A DNA stretch of 64,000 nt from Ceratodon purpureus (lineage: Eukaryota > Streptophyta > Bryopsida > Pseudoditrichales > Ditrichaceae). The notes under the pieces were generated by a model. It was not told where the DNA came from. It saw only the letters and a list, made by a program, of their open reading frames with translations, and ran no database searches. Below are positions 1 to 11,043 of this stretch, piece after piece; the stretch's first letter is position 1, and every line of letters starts with the position of its first letter. A program made the position numbers and the translations under genes. The stretch lies in assembly GCA_014871385.1 (NCBI GenBank), contig CM026426.1, forward strand, positions 101,573,393-101,637,392, written 5' to 3'.

Positions 1-2662
1 TCGGCGGAAGTTGAAAGCCTGCTGCTTCGAGGGCAAGAATCTCAGTGAGTTTTAGGTTAGTACCTAGTTTCACTGGCCAGACCTCAGGAATGGAGAGGAA
101 TTCCTGGTCCTTTGAGTAGTGTGCTACCCACTTGCGCTTAGAGCCTTTCACGCAGCGCTCAATATCGTCGGAGCAGAAAAAGAACTTTGTCTTCTTGACT
201 ATGTTCCTGCGATAGTTAGTCCAAAGCCCAGTATAGGTTGGTGCAGCTGTGCAATGGGGCCCCCTGACGATTCTCTCAGTGCACTTCTTCTTCGTTTCAG
301 CTCTTTGGGCCCAGCAGCACTTTGCAGAAAGTTTGTGAAGTCTCGAAATGTGCCACTCCTTCACGTCCACCTTGGTTTCTTCAACCGCGTTGACATGGCG
401 AATGCCGCCCTTGTTCACAGGTGAAGGTAAAGGGGAATGAACTTCCCGGGCAGGAGGTTGCGTACATTGTACCTCGGTGTCGTGTTCGGAGTCGTCTTCC
501 TCAATGACGGGCATCTGCATAGGGCGAGCCCTGACGGCACGTCTTGGGCCTCTTGGGCGTGAGAAGTTTGTCTTATCCGGGCGATGAGACTCCTCGTCAG
601 CTCCGATAAGGACGTCGGCTTTTCGCTTCTGTGAACCGAAGACTTCCGCTCCAGGCATGATAGGCTGACGGGTGCACAACTCATCCGCGCCTGGCATATC
701 GAGCATGGGTTTTCGAGCACTGTAGGATTTTCCCATTTCTTCGCGTTGCGTTCAGCCATCCGGAGCCTGAGTTCCTTCTTGGACGATCATGTTCTGCCGA
801 CGTCACCTTTGACGAACTGGTAGTAGTTGACAACCTGTAGAAAAGCCCGAACGAAATCGTCCACCGTAGCAACGTACAGGTCGTTCCCGTTGTTTCCTGA
901 AGCTTGGAGCCACTTGTTGTGAACTGTTTCGGCGAGGTTACACGTCGGCATCTCGGTGAGTTCTTCTTCCGAGAATTTCTGCAATTTTGACAGTAGGTGC
1001 CATTAGATTCACCGATTAGAGTTTTGTAGGTTAGGGCTAGGAAACCAGTATCAAAAACATGAAAACAGAGTGCAGATATTATACCTCGGTCATGAATCCC
1101 TCCCACTGGCGGAAGCGGTGGTGCCAGAATGACAGCCACTGATCGAGTTTGATGAGCCCGCTCTCGCCAACGACTCCGGTGGATGCCCACCAGGCTCGCA
1201 ACGCGTGGTACAAAGTTTCCGCCTCTGCCATGCTAGTCGCATTCTTGTACTGAGTACACATCTTCTTGTGCTGTTCCCAGAGTTCTTCGGGGAAGTGCTT
1301 CTGCGTATATGCCACCATGTTCTGAGTCCAGTGGAACAAGCACGACCTCTCCCGGTCCTCCATTGGGTCCTCTTTGTTGCCATTGCCGTAAAAAATTCGC
1401 ACTGCATTCCAATTTGCCTGTGCGTTATCCGCCATGAACCCCTTGAAGTTCGGCGCTGCAACGCCATTGTTCTCCATGACGAGGTTCAGGTTTTTCCAGA
1501 GGACAAGCTGGGCCTCCGTGTCCTCTTACTGCATGTCGCAACTGGCGATTGTCATCACGCGGCAGTAGGTGGCATCGTACACATGGCACGCCATCGTCGA
1601 CCAGTCTTTAACGCATTTTACATGGTCAAACATGATCCATGCGTTCTCCAAGTCGCCACCAGCTTGCATTCGGCTGACCAAGTCGACACCACTTCCCGGC
1701 CCAACCTCCGACATCTTGAAGACGAAGACTTTGTCACGCATAGATCCCTGACCACGAAACCTATTCTCCTGGACATACGCCCAGAGACTGTTTCCACGGA
1801 GCTTGGTGATACCGTCCATGACTCCGTACCATCTGTATTTTTTGAAGGTTGCGACTTTGTTGCGGATGTTGGGCGACGCCATGTCTTTGCATCGATCCAG
1901 AACAGGAACAAGCTCCTCCATCGTCAGCTTCCTCGGTGGTGCATCCTCGGGCTGTAGCAGGTAGCTCCCAATGAGGAGTTTGCTCGCCTCCAAGACAACG
2001 GCGCTCTTTGTTGCTTTATTGTTCATCTCTACCTGCTCTTCTATTAAGCTACTAATCTCTGCTTTAGAGTCTCTGTAGTCTCCAACTTTCACTGGATGAT
2101 CATGTGTTCCTATGTGAATACAAGCTCTAGTCTGATTTGCTTTGCCCACTACGTAATAAATCATAGCCTCGCATGTAGCTACACATGATGGAGGTTCTTT
2201 ACATACCTTGCACACTAGCGTGGAGTCAGATGGAGGAGGCTGGTCCATGAAAAAAGCTTGCAAGGTACAGCCTTCAAACTCAGTCTCGTTAACCTCGAAG
2301 ATCTTAGGAACACGCTTCAGGAAGTCACACTCCTTGTTGCTGCAGCGCAGCCATCCGACGCAGGTGGAACTTCAAAAAGACAGTTCGAAGTCGTTTTAGA
2401 TGTTTGTTGTGATGGTCTTGATCCACAAGTGACCGTCGTATCGTTTGTCCATTCCCTGCATTGACTTGGCGGCGAGCTTAGAGGATCCTGCAGCAGCTGG
2501 GGGCAACTCAAAAAGAACCGGACCATCAAACTTTGCAGGCAAGTACTCTACTCTCTCGTGTCTAATAGTGGAATAGTCTATCTTCTTCAATTTTTTTTTT
2601 GACCCACGCGCCTTTGCAAGTTGTTGAAGGAGCGGAACAATGCTAACTATGACTTGGGACAA
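1..2662 (-). pseudogene. Mutator-like (MULE) transposase-type gene, decayed
   Basis: One minus-strand frame runs from 2662 to about 1079 and resumes after an apparent intron (about 1078-980) to about 415. It is interrupted by TAA 2396-2398, TGA 2372-2374, TAA 1526-1528 and TGA 787-789. The translated stretches contain a CxxC..C..C segment (VCKVCKEPPSC), a histidine-rich HIGTHDHPV, GSGVDLVSRMQ, an aspartate-bearing WIMFDHVK, the string NFKGFMADNAQANWNAVRI and the helical tail LSFWHHRFRQWEGFM. I recognise this order from MULE-derived proteins common in mosses, Selaginella and ferns; that is family knowledge, not a search. The lesions are single-base stops in an otherwise continuous frame, so decay is recent or slow. 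The gene may continue beyond base 1. Alternative: a domesticated MULE gene, which the stops argue against. Confidence 0.72.
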
Positions 2663-3240
2663 TGGAGGATAAGAGGGATGCCCATGCCTTGGGCGTACAG
2701 ACAGACCATCCCCATGTTCGCAAGCAACTCTGTAGTAGTAGTGGAAGAAGGGAGAAGAATGACTGTACTAGCGAAGCGGTATCGCGAGAGCAAATTGAGA
2801 GGAAAGATGCATCGTTGTTGATCATTTTATTCAAGTTGGAATGTCCATGTGGACGACTAGGTAATGATTTATTCTGTTACGTAACGAATGTACGATTTTT
2901 AGAGAGACGGCGCTAACTAATTAGAATGTTGCTTTTTGCAGGCGCAGATTTACTAGGTAGGAGTTTTTAGAACTACGCATTTAATATTTGAATCGTGGAA
3001 CCAATTCTATTCGATGTGAAGATTGGTGAGATTAGAGTGAGCCGTCAATTGCTTCCAAATTTAATACAAGTATTCCAATGCTTAATTCAAATCCTTTAAT
3101 ATTTTGTGGGCTTGATTTATTCTCTTCCAATATATATTGATCTCATCAGCTTTAATTCAAAATGCATTTATTTATGGTTTTCATTAATTTAAGTAGATCA
3201 ATAATAATCTAAGTATTTAGGGCTGAGTCAAAGGGGTTGA
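2663..3240. other. Gene-poor spacer upstream of the methyltransferase-like gene
   Basis: AT-rich sequence between the 5' end of the minus-strand MULE relic and the TATA box of the plus-strand gene. No conserved coding frame or repeat was seen. Short open frames here overlap each other on both strands and have no recognisable motif. Confidence 0.5.
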
Positions 3241-3249
3241 AGGTGAGGG

Positions 3250-3257
3250 ATATATAA
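3250..3257 (+). promoter_or_regulatory. Candidate TATA box
   Basis: TATATAAG lies about 62 bp upstream of the ATG at 3319, followed by a purine-rich leader. The spacing suits a plant Pol II core promoter with a short 5' UTR. Inference from motif and position only. Confidence 0.5.
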
Positions 3258-3318
3258 GAGGAAGGGGAGGTAGGAGGAGAGCTATATAGTGTGGAGAGTT
3301 CTCTCGTTAGAAAGACAC

Positions 3319-4627
3319 ATGAAGGAGAGTGGAGAGTCATCTCCCTCCACTTATGTCACTCCTAAACCTAGAAGAAAAGCATATAGTACAGATTTTACGA
3401 ATAGGAGAGCGATTAAGAGGAGAGAATCACGTAGAAAGGCAAAGACGAAAGGCAGCATCTTGAGTGCACCTCTGAAGGTTCGAGGAGCTGGGCTGCCTTT
3501 AGCAATTAAATTTTGTAGCATTCGTAATCTCATTCTAGAGTCTTTAGTGGAAATAAAAGAGAAGGTTTTAGATGTCACGGTTCAAGACCATGGTGTAGTT
3601 AACATGGACGATAAAATTAATGAGATGACGGAAGATTTAGTGTTCAATTGTTTAGAGACACCACAGTCTCGGCAGCCTTCGTTTGGCTTAAACGAGTCAC
3701 TTCCAGAAGAGAGAGCTCTAGGATCCACAAAGGATCGACTCTCTACCGAAGTAAGTTTCTGCCCTTCGATTTATTCTTGAATGTTTATTGTTCAATTTTA
3801 GAGGTGATTGCTCTGATTCTCTTGTTACTTACAGTTGTTACAGATGACCTGTACAGTGCTTTATGACTTGGGAATTCTTAGACATTCTTAAACGTACTTC
3901 TCAAACAGTAAAATTTAGAATTTTTCTTTGTAGTTAACCTAACTTTGTTAATTTGAGAAAGTGGACCGACGGCGGAGGCTCTAGATTTGCTAAACAGAGT
4001 GGAGGAGTGAGAGGGGGCGATTCAGAAGCGCCAGAAGAATCTAGTGAGTGGCAGGGAGGTGCAGCGAGAGCGAGGAAAGCCATAATGGAGGAAGGGGAAG
4101 CTTTGGATCGAGAGCATGCGGCCCGTGGAGGTGTAAAAAAAGGTGGGCGAAAAGGGGCGGGGCCAGGAGGACGAGCAAGTGGGAAAGTAGGAGGCCGTGG
4201 GAGGGGAATCGAAGGGAAGTGTTCGAGGATGGAGGTCGGGCGAGGGCGTCGCGGAGGTCACGGGCGCAGAGGGCGTCGCGGTGGGCAGGGAGCAGGGCTT
4301 GCTGCTGTGGCTCCAGCAGAGAGCTCCGAAATGGAGGCCCTGGCTAGGAGGGAGGGCGAAGGCCGAGAGAGGGGACCCGGAGGGGTTGATGAGGTTGGGG
4401 ACCGTGAGGTGGGAGATGACGGCGTGGGCAGTGAGTTGCAAGGTGACAAGGAGGACGACGAGGAGGAAGGAGACGAAGGGGACGACGACAAGGAGGACGA
4501 CAAAGAGGAAGGAGAAGAAGAGGTCCACGACGAGGAAGGTGAAGAGGAGGAGGACGGCGGGCAAGGTGGAGAACAGGACGAAGAGGAGAAGCGGAGAGGA
4601 GGGCGACGCCGGTTCACCGACATAAAG
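3319..4627 (+). CDS. N-terminal exons 1-2 of the composite gene (basic, then Gly/Arg- and Glu/Asp-rich)
   Basis: Exon 1 (3319-3750, 144 codons) starts at the first ATG after the TATA box and ends at an excellent donor (GTAAGT). It is Lys/Arg-rich near the start (RRAIKRRESRRKAK), consistent with a nuclear localisation signal. Exon 2 (about 3962-4627) is GC-rich and low-complexity: an RG/GR-rich stretch (RGRRGGHGRRGRRGGQ) then a long Glu/Asp run, ending FTDIK before the donor GTACGG. The phase is 0 at both ends. An RGG-like plus acidic layout suggests nucleic-acid or chromatin binding, but low-complexity composition proves no function. The weakest point is the exon 2 acceptor, which has a poor pyrimidine tract. 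Confidence 0.5.
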
Positions 4628-4865
4628 GTACGGTCTCATTCATGTGAGAATTTGTTGTGATGTGGTGTTGTATTTGGGTGGTTTTTGAGTTTGAATTCGA
4701 AATTATGTTTACGGAATTGTATGGGGTTTGTGGGTTTGTGTGTTTGTCGGTTTGATTGCAAATGATTGGGTTTTATGGGTTTGTAGGTTTGAGGTTTGGG
4801 TTTTGTGAGTTTGGGTCGCGTAGGGATAGAGTCGCATAGGGTTTGGGTCGCGTTAATGCCTTATG

Positions 4866-6378
4866 CAATGTGCTTGCACAGGCTCCCCCTTCAGCGAGGG
4901 GCCGAGGATGCACAGGCAGCATGTCTTTTTTTTTTCTTGCATTGTGCATTTCATTGAGCGTTCGGCCCCGAATGCTAGTCGGGGCCATGGACATGGGAGG
5001 CTTGCGGAGGCTCCCCCTTCGGGGAGGGGCCGAGGATGCAGTAGTAGCATCCATTTTTTTTTTCTTGCATTGTGCATTTCATTGAGCATTCGGCCCCGAA
5101 TGCTAGTCGGGGCCATGGACATGGGAGGCTTGCGGAGGCTCCCCCTTCGGGGAGAAGCCGAGGATGCAGAGGCAGCATCTTTTTTTTTTTCGTGCGTTGT
5201 GCATTTTATTGAGCATTCGGCCCCGAATGCTAGTCGAGGCCATGGACATGGAAGGTTTGCAGAGGCTCCCTGTTCGGGGAGGGGCCGAGGATGCAGAGGC
5301 TGCATCTTTTTTTTTTTCGTGCGTTGTGCATTTCGTTGAGAATTCTGCCCTGAATGCAAGTCAGAGCCATCGACATGGGAGGCTTGCGGAGGCTCCGTCT
5401 TTGGGAAGGGGCCAAGGATGCAGCAGTAGCATCCATTTTTTTTTTCTTGCATTCTGCATTTCATTACACGTTCGGCCCCGAATGCTAGTCAGGGCCATGG
5501 ACATGGGAGGCTTGCGGAGGCTCCCCCTTCGGGGAGGGGTCGAGGATGCAGACGCAGCATCATTTTTTTTTTCGTGCGTTGTGCATTTCATTGAGCATTT
5601 GGCCCCGAATGCTAGTCGAGGCCATGGACATGGGAGGCTTGCGGAGGCTCCGCCTTCAGGGAGGGGCCGAGGATGCAGTAGCAGCATCCATTTTTTTTTT
5701 CTCTTGCGTTCTGCATTTCATTGAGCATTCGGCCCCTACAGTTGGTCGGGCCCAGGGACATAGGAGGCTTGCAAAGGCTCCTCCTTCGGGGAGGGGCCGA
5801 GGATGCAGAGGCAGCATCTTTTTTTTTTCGTGCGTTGTGCATTTCATTGAGCATTCGGCCCCGAATGGTAGTCGCGGCCATGGACATGCGACGCTTGCGG
5901 AGGCTCCCCCTTGTGGGAGGGGCCGAGGATGCAAAGGCAGCATCTATTTTTTTTCCTGCGTTGTGCATTTCATTGAGCAATCGGTCCCGAATGCTAGTCA
6001 AGGCCATTGACCTGGGAGGCTTGCGGAGACTCCCCATTCGAGGAGGGGCCGAGGATGGAGTAGTAGCATCCATTTTTTATTTTCTTGCATTGTGCATTTC
6101 ATTGAGCATTCGGCCCCGAATGCTAATCAGGGCCATGGACATGGGAGGCTTGCGGAGGCTCCCCGTTGTGGGAGGGGCCAAGGATGTAGAGGCAGCATCT
6201 TTTTTTTTTCCTGCGTTGTGCATTTCATTGAGCATTGGGCCCCGAATGCTAGTCGGGGCCATGGACAAGGGAGGCTTGCGGAGGCTCCTCCTTCGGGGAG
6301 GGGCCGAGGATGCAGTGGCAGCATCTTTTTTTTTTCCTGCGTTGTGCATTTCATTGAGGACTTGGTCGGGGCCCTGAG
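4866..6378 (+). repeat. ~127-bp tandem satellite (about 12 units) inside an intron
   Basis: Units begin (at CATGGACATGGG or its variant) near 4986, 5114, 5241, 5368, 5496, 5623, 5753, 5879, 6005, 6134 and 6260, with partial units at both ends; period 126-130 bp. Each unit holds a hairpin CTCCCC/GGGGAG, a hairpin GGATGC/GCATCC directly followed by a run of about 8-11 T, a spacer GCATTTCATTGA, then two overlapping stems: GCATTCGG/CCGAATGC and GGCCCCGA/TCGGGGCC. The array lies wholly within the intron 4628-6439. Because the period is not a multiple of three, the long open frames on both strands rotate frame between units and are not believable genes. Confidence 0.95.
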
Positions 6379-6439
6379 AATGCTTGCGAACAGCGGAGGC
6401 CTCAGGATTCTAATCATCGTCTCATTGTCTGTAATTTAG

Positions 6440-6905
6440 GAGTCATCTGAGGGTAATATGGAGAGCCAAGTTCAAGTACCAACTCGAGCGGAGACCGAGG
6501 TACTTTAAATTGTACCTTAACCTTTAGATGATTCAACATTTCTGAAATTACTTTTATTTATTACTTTCAAATTTCCTTTGACCTTGGAATATAACCTTTT
6601 TATTTTTCATTATATAGGTATTTTCTGATGCTCCTGAGATGTCTGCCACTTCCCCCATATCAGTTATCAATGTCTCCGACCTTTTGGATTCATTTGATCT
6701 GCACTATTGTACTTGTGATGTAGCAAACCCTATAGGTTTAGGTAGTGTACCTTTAGAGATCCATTCTCCACAGTACATGCCTACCTCTCGAGTTTATATG
6801 CCTACATCTCCTGGATATGAGCCTACTTCCCCTCGCTACATGCCCACTTCTCCTACGCAGGATTCACCTCTGATGTCTCCACCCTCTCCATCCTCGCCTA
6901 TTAGA
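6440..6905 (+). CDS. Exons 3-4 of the composite gene, with RNA polymerase II CTD-like heptads
   Basis: Exon 3 is 6440-6499 (20 codons, phase 0 on both sides). Exon 4 is 6618-6905, ending at the donor GTGAGG, which keeps phase with exon 5. Exon 4 contains four adjacent heptad-like repeats: [21 protein letters not shown] and YMPTSPT, followed by SP-rich sequence ([12 protein letters not shown]). These resemble YSPTSPS of the Rpb1 C-terminal domain: Tyr1, Pro3, Thr4, Ser5 and Pro6 are kept while Ser2 is replaced by Met or Glu. In Rpb1, Ser5-Pro6 is a kinase target and binding platform; here any such role is inference. No other Rpb1 sequence is present. Confidence 0.6.
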
Positions 6906-7178
6906 GTGAGGCGGCCAGCCCATGTTGTGTTTGCCCTTCCAGCAATTTTGCCATGCCCTGTCCAACAAACGAGGCGTTTCTGGAGGAGGCGCCGTCATTG
7001 GAACTGTAGACAGTCTAGGGAGTATTATAGGCGATCATCACGACGATAGAGTCTATAGGCTTAAATGATATTGAACTTGTTGTATTCGATTTATCATTAT
7101 GAAGTGATTTCACATTTCTCTATATTGCAAGATTTTTTAAGTTGCGATTCCAACATTAATTTGCACACCGTTTTGCAG

Positions 7179-9734
7179 GTTACTCAAACACAAGAAGAGT
7201 TGGTAAAACCATCTTGTCCTGAAGAATTGAAGACTGCTTTAGAAGGCGAATTGCAGCACCGTAAACAATACAAGCTGGACTCCATTGGCGTCATCAACAA
7301 ACTCAGGATTAAACCAGAAAGGAAGTCCCGCTTGATGGTGCCCCTCTGCAGGATGATATCAATGGCCAAGGTTAGACCAGTGGGCGAAATGGGGGTACAG
7401 CACTTGGAGCGGGAGTTTGTTAAGGGATATAGAGATGGGGACCGCGTCATGTACATCTCCATATACAACAATGAAGAGCAAACGAAGGATGTTACGGCGG
7501 AGACCATAGCTGGTTGGAGCCCTTTATGGAGGGCCGCGAGTGATCGTTTTGATGATGAGATCCGTGGAGACTAGGACTGGATGCAATTCTCCAACAAGAT
7601 GTTTTTTGTCTGGGAAGGTAACCACCGCCTCGCTGCATGGCTCCGACATATAAACAAGCATCATGCGGACGACCCAGCATGGCACATCTCTGTGCATTGC
7701 ATTATACTTGACCCCCGCGGCCATGTAGGCAGGTTGCTTCACGCCATGCATGACATTAATTGGTAAGTATCTCCGTTGCTATCCTTCTTTGTGCACACTC
7801 AATCCTTCGTGCTACAGAATTTTATTCCTCTAATATTCAACTTTGATTTTCAAGTCGACTGAGAATGACCACGTCAAGAGTAATCTTCCAACAAAGTTGT
7901 TTCGAATCCGCTCATTCGGGATGATGAAACTGGAGGATTTTAAAGACCTCCTGAGCCCTGAAGAATATGATGCATGTCTGAAACACAAGCCACCTAATCC
8001 GTCGTGGTTTCCCTTGACAACCAAAATTTTTATAGCATTTCTATACCGTGTAAGTTTTGCCGCCATCCTGTCTTCGCTTCTGCAACTTGGATAAATTCCA
8101 ATATCCTGATAAATAATTTTGTTTCAACAGCGGGAAATCGCAGTGGCCTCCGACGAAGCAGCGAGGGCCTACTTTGACAAGACACCAGAGGAGGATCAAA
8201 CTACAAATGCAGTTTGGGATGTCATGAATGAGGCATCTGAGAAAATGGTCGAATCCATCAAGAAGAAGGACTTCACAAAGTACTTGGCCATTGCGAATCT
8301 CAAGAATGGTGACGACTTCCTCAATGAAGTGATACACTCACTAATGCCATTTACAATACTTCGTATGTCAACGTCATTCCCTTATTTCGTAGTGTCTAAA
8401 ATAATCACTGTTCTTGCAGATCAATTGACATTACAGTGACTTCTCGAAACCGGTGATGACCCTTGAGAAGCTACAGAAAATTGTCCCAGTTGCAGTTGAG
8501 GCCAAATACAAGGCTCGCTGGTTGAGGTGGTGGAACTCATCCCCAAATTCTAGACTATCTTACAGATTCCTTCCGCTCGAATTCAAGGAAACCGACCTCG
8601 ACCCTTGGTTGAACAAGGCTTCATTTTGGGCTGGGGTATATTTTCTACATTTATTATTCAAATTACATTATAGTTTTTATTTTTCATAACTTCTACCTCG
8701 TCGCTAATATATTCTCGTCTATATTATAGTTGGAGGAAGCTGTCATCAATGAAGTCGACGACATATGCAAAGCGGAGAACCTCATCATCAATTGGAAGGA
8801 TTTTCCTGATGTCCAGGAACCGGGGCCTTATGTGGAGAGTTCACGTATTCCTTTATGGGACAAGGCCTTCCCGACGTTCCTTGGAAAGAAGGCTGAGAAG
8901 GTTTATGATAAGAAGTCTAACTTCGCTAAATTCCCTGGAACCGCTGAGGTTGTCAAGCGGGTTACTTACCGGTGCGTAAGTTAACTTCATCTCATTCGTT
9001 TTCCGCAATAATGGGCTGTTTATTTTTCACTGATGCTAACCTTCTTTAAAATTGTGTATTTAGGTACTTTGAGAGAGAGCTTGTTCCAAAGGGCTTCCTC
9101 ACCATCCAGGAGCTCTCTAAGTACTTTACTGCTTGGACGTCCAGAACCTCGGACAGGTGTATCTATTCTCCACAACAGTTGAAAAGGTACAAAGCTCCTC
9201 ACTTGCTTGAGGGATGCTGGTACATTGATTGTTTTCGCGGTTTCACTATTGACTCTGAGGTGGACATCAAGACTTTACATGATGCCGGTGAGGTAGTGGC
9301 CAAAGAAATGGTGGATGGTACTGAAGATGACGGAGGCCCTGAAGACCAATCATCGGCTCCTCTACCGAAGAAAGGGAGAGCTCGGCAACTGAAATCTTTG
9401 CGATCACATTCACAAGCTTCACAGCAAACGAATGCGGCGTCTTCCGCTCCAGAGCAGACGGCACCAGAGCCCTCTCCAGGTAATGTGGTAACGAAGCCTT
9501 CTTCAACTTCTTCACCGGGTCCTTCCTCGATCAGTGCTTCGGAGATCACCAGAGGTCTCCTTGAGCAGAGGAAGGCCAAACTATATCCTCAAACAACTTC
9601 TTCCGCTGGAGCTTCGATTTCCACACATGTTTCCGTCTTCAACTCATCTGTGGATTCCATGTTGCGGCGAAATAAGAGACTTGAGAGAAATGGTGGCGGC
9701 GACCCGGATTGGATCAAGACTCAAGACTTCATTT
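7179..9734 (+). CDS. Central exons 5-10 of the composite gene, fold unknown
   Basis: Exons 7179-7762, 7855-8049, 8131-8362, ~8420-8635, 8730-8971 and 9064-9734. Distinctive strings are FVWEGNHRLAAWLRHI, WHISVHCIILDPRG, STENDHVKSNLP, RWLRWWNSSP and ERELVPKGFLTIQELSKYF. GNHR with a nearby Trp/His-rich context is reminiscent of ParB/sulfiredoxin-like GxxR catalytic loops, but I cannot establish this. The last ~150 residues are Ser/Pro/Thr-rich linker. Lesions: TAG 7572-7574 between RGD and DWMQF; the 7762/7855 junction is one base out of phase with conventional borders and would be repaired by AG|G instead of the present AAG; the 8362/8420 junction is out of phase, and the only in-frame reading of 8420 meets TGA at 8426-8428. 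I do not recognise a named family. Confidence 0.5.
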
Positions 9735-9835
9735 GTAAGGTATGTTCCAGTATTTTGACATTTCTTGGATACATCCACCTCTACTCGCTTTGTAGTTTCT
9801 AACTCTGCTTCCTTGTTTCCTCAAGTTTGGAGCAG

Positions 9836-10762
9836 GCCGCCAAAACAGAGTTCCGGACCGATGCAAACAAGAGGACCATCTTGGAGTCGACTTGATCATT
9901 GCCGACATCCCTGAGAATCTTCCCGTCCCTTCCGTTTCCGTTCCCCCCACGAGTATTCCGCCTTGGAACTCTCGCCCCAAGGATTATGTGTACGACATCT
10001 TCCGTTTTGCATATTCATACCTGCAGAGAGATGGTGCCCTCTGCTTCATCTACAACACTGATCAGAGCGTGGTTAAGGATACCGAGGAAGAAGCTGAGGG
10101 TGGTGACTTCGTGCTTTTCAAGGACTGGTGGGGCGTCAATGTACTCGGCCTGACTTCTCCTACGAACCCCGAGAACTTGGTAATTTCCCTTAACAAACCC
10201 TTCTCTTTCCTTATTGATAACCCTTCCGCTTAATTTTACTCACTAGTTTTGCTTGACTGCAGACTATGCGGTTCTGGATTCGCGTCTACGTTCGTAGGGG
10301 CAGTACTTTCTCCTTCCAGACGAAGAAATCCCAGCTGATACATGGGATCCTCAACATTACCAAGAGTGATGCCATTTTGAACTTCACCAATGTGGAATCG
10401 CAGCTCATGAATGGGGAGGTGCCCTAGAGAGGCCCAAGGGAGAAAGCCGCTGAGATGATGCAGGGCATAATTGAGGAGCTGTCAAAGCCCGGCGACATAG
10501 TCCTTGATTGGAATGCTGGGACAGGTAACTATTCATACAAATCTCTGCTTAATTATTCCTCTCATTTTGTCCTCTGTTTCTCATTTCTTAGTTTCTCTCC
10601 GAGTTTCAGGGGCCTCCATCAAGGCATCCCAGGCTATTGGTCGTCACATTCTAGCTTTTGAGGAGGACGAAGCCATATTCAACGCCCTTCTCAAAGTGTG
10701 CATGGCTAGACCATCCGCCATGGGCCCTCCTAAACATCCAAGGCCGGCAGCAGCAGACGAAG
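9836..10762 (+). CDS. C-terminal amino DNA methyltransferase-like domain
   Basis: Exons 9836-10179, 10263-10524 and 10610-10762. Using the donor at 9735 (TTT|GTAAGG), the frame enters as CRQNRVPDRC and stays open. A motif IV-like element, VDLIIADIPENLP, sits where amino-methyltransferases have (D/N/S)PP(Y/F): here D-I-P-E, so the second Pro and the aromatic are replaced. About 190 residues later comes a motif I-like element, PGDIVLDWNAGTGASI, then AIGRHILAFEEDEAIF. Motif IV before motif I is the beta-class (CcrM/HinfI-like) permutation. The altered motif IV may mean lost or changed catalysis; SAM binding looks better kept. TAG 10425-10427 interrupts the frame just before RGPREKAAEMM. The copia LTR begins immediately after 10762. 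Confidence 0.58.
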
Positions 10763-11043
10763 TTTTGGATCAGGATGTAATTCATTCACAATAGATGTAA
10801 TGAATGTAGGATGGTATTTGCTTAGGGTTTCGTGCCTCTTCGTCTCCGGACTTCCTGCGATAGTTTACGTTCTTGACTCTGTAGTTTGTGTCTGTCTGCG
10901 TAGCAGTGAGTAGCATGTGCGTTAGCTTGAGCAAGCTGATTAGCGAAGCATTTGTATCATTTTCATTTGAATAAGAAGAATAGTTTGAGAAGCCAGAGTG
11001 TTTACTGTATTGTTCAGCGTTATCTGTTGCATTGGTTACAAAA
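10763..11043 (+). repeat. 5' LTR of the copia element
   Basis: 281 bp, begins TTTTGGATCAGG and ends GGTTACAAAA. Its first bases supply the in-frame stop (TAG at 10792-10794) that truncates the host methyltransferase-like frame. Differences from the 3' LTR are two close positions near 10913-10916 and one near 10962. A conventional initiator-Met tRNA primer site is not obvious just downstream (GGTTATGGGCC is only a weak match). Confidence 0.93.

Noticed and set aside
1205-1957. Plus-strand 250-codon ORF
   Set aside because: Antisense shadow of the MULE transposase frame, which has recognisable motifs on the minus strand.
4022-4639. Minus-strand Ser/Leu/Val-rich ORFs opposite the acidic exon
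   Set aside because: Complement of GAG/GAC repeats; composition artefact.
4863-6439. Long overlapping ORFs on both strands across the satellite
   Set aside because: They arise from the ~127-bp period (not a multiple of three), rotate frame between units and exist on both strands.
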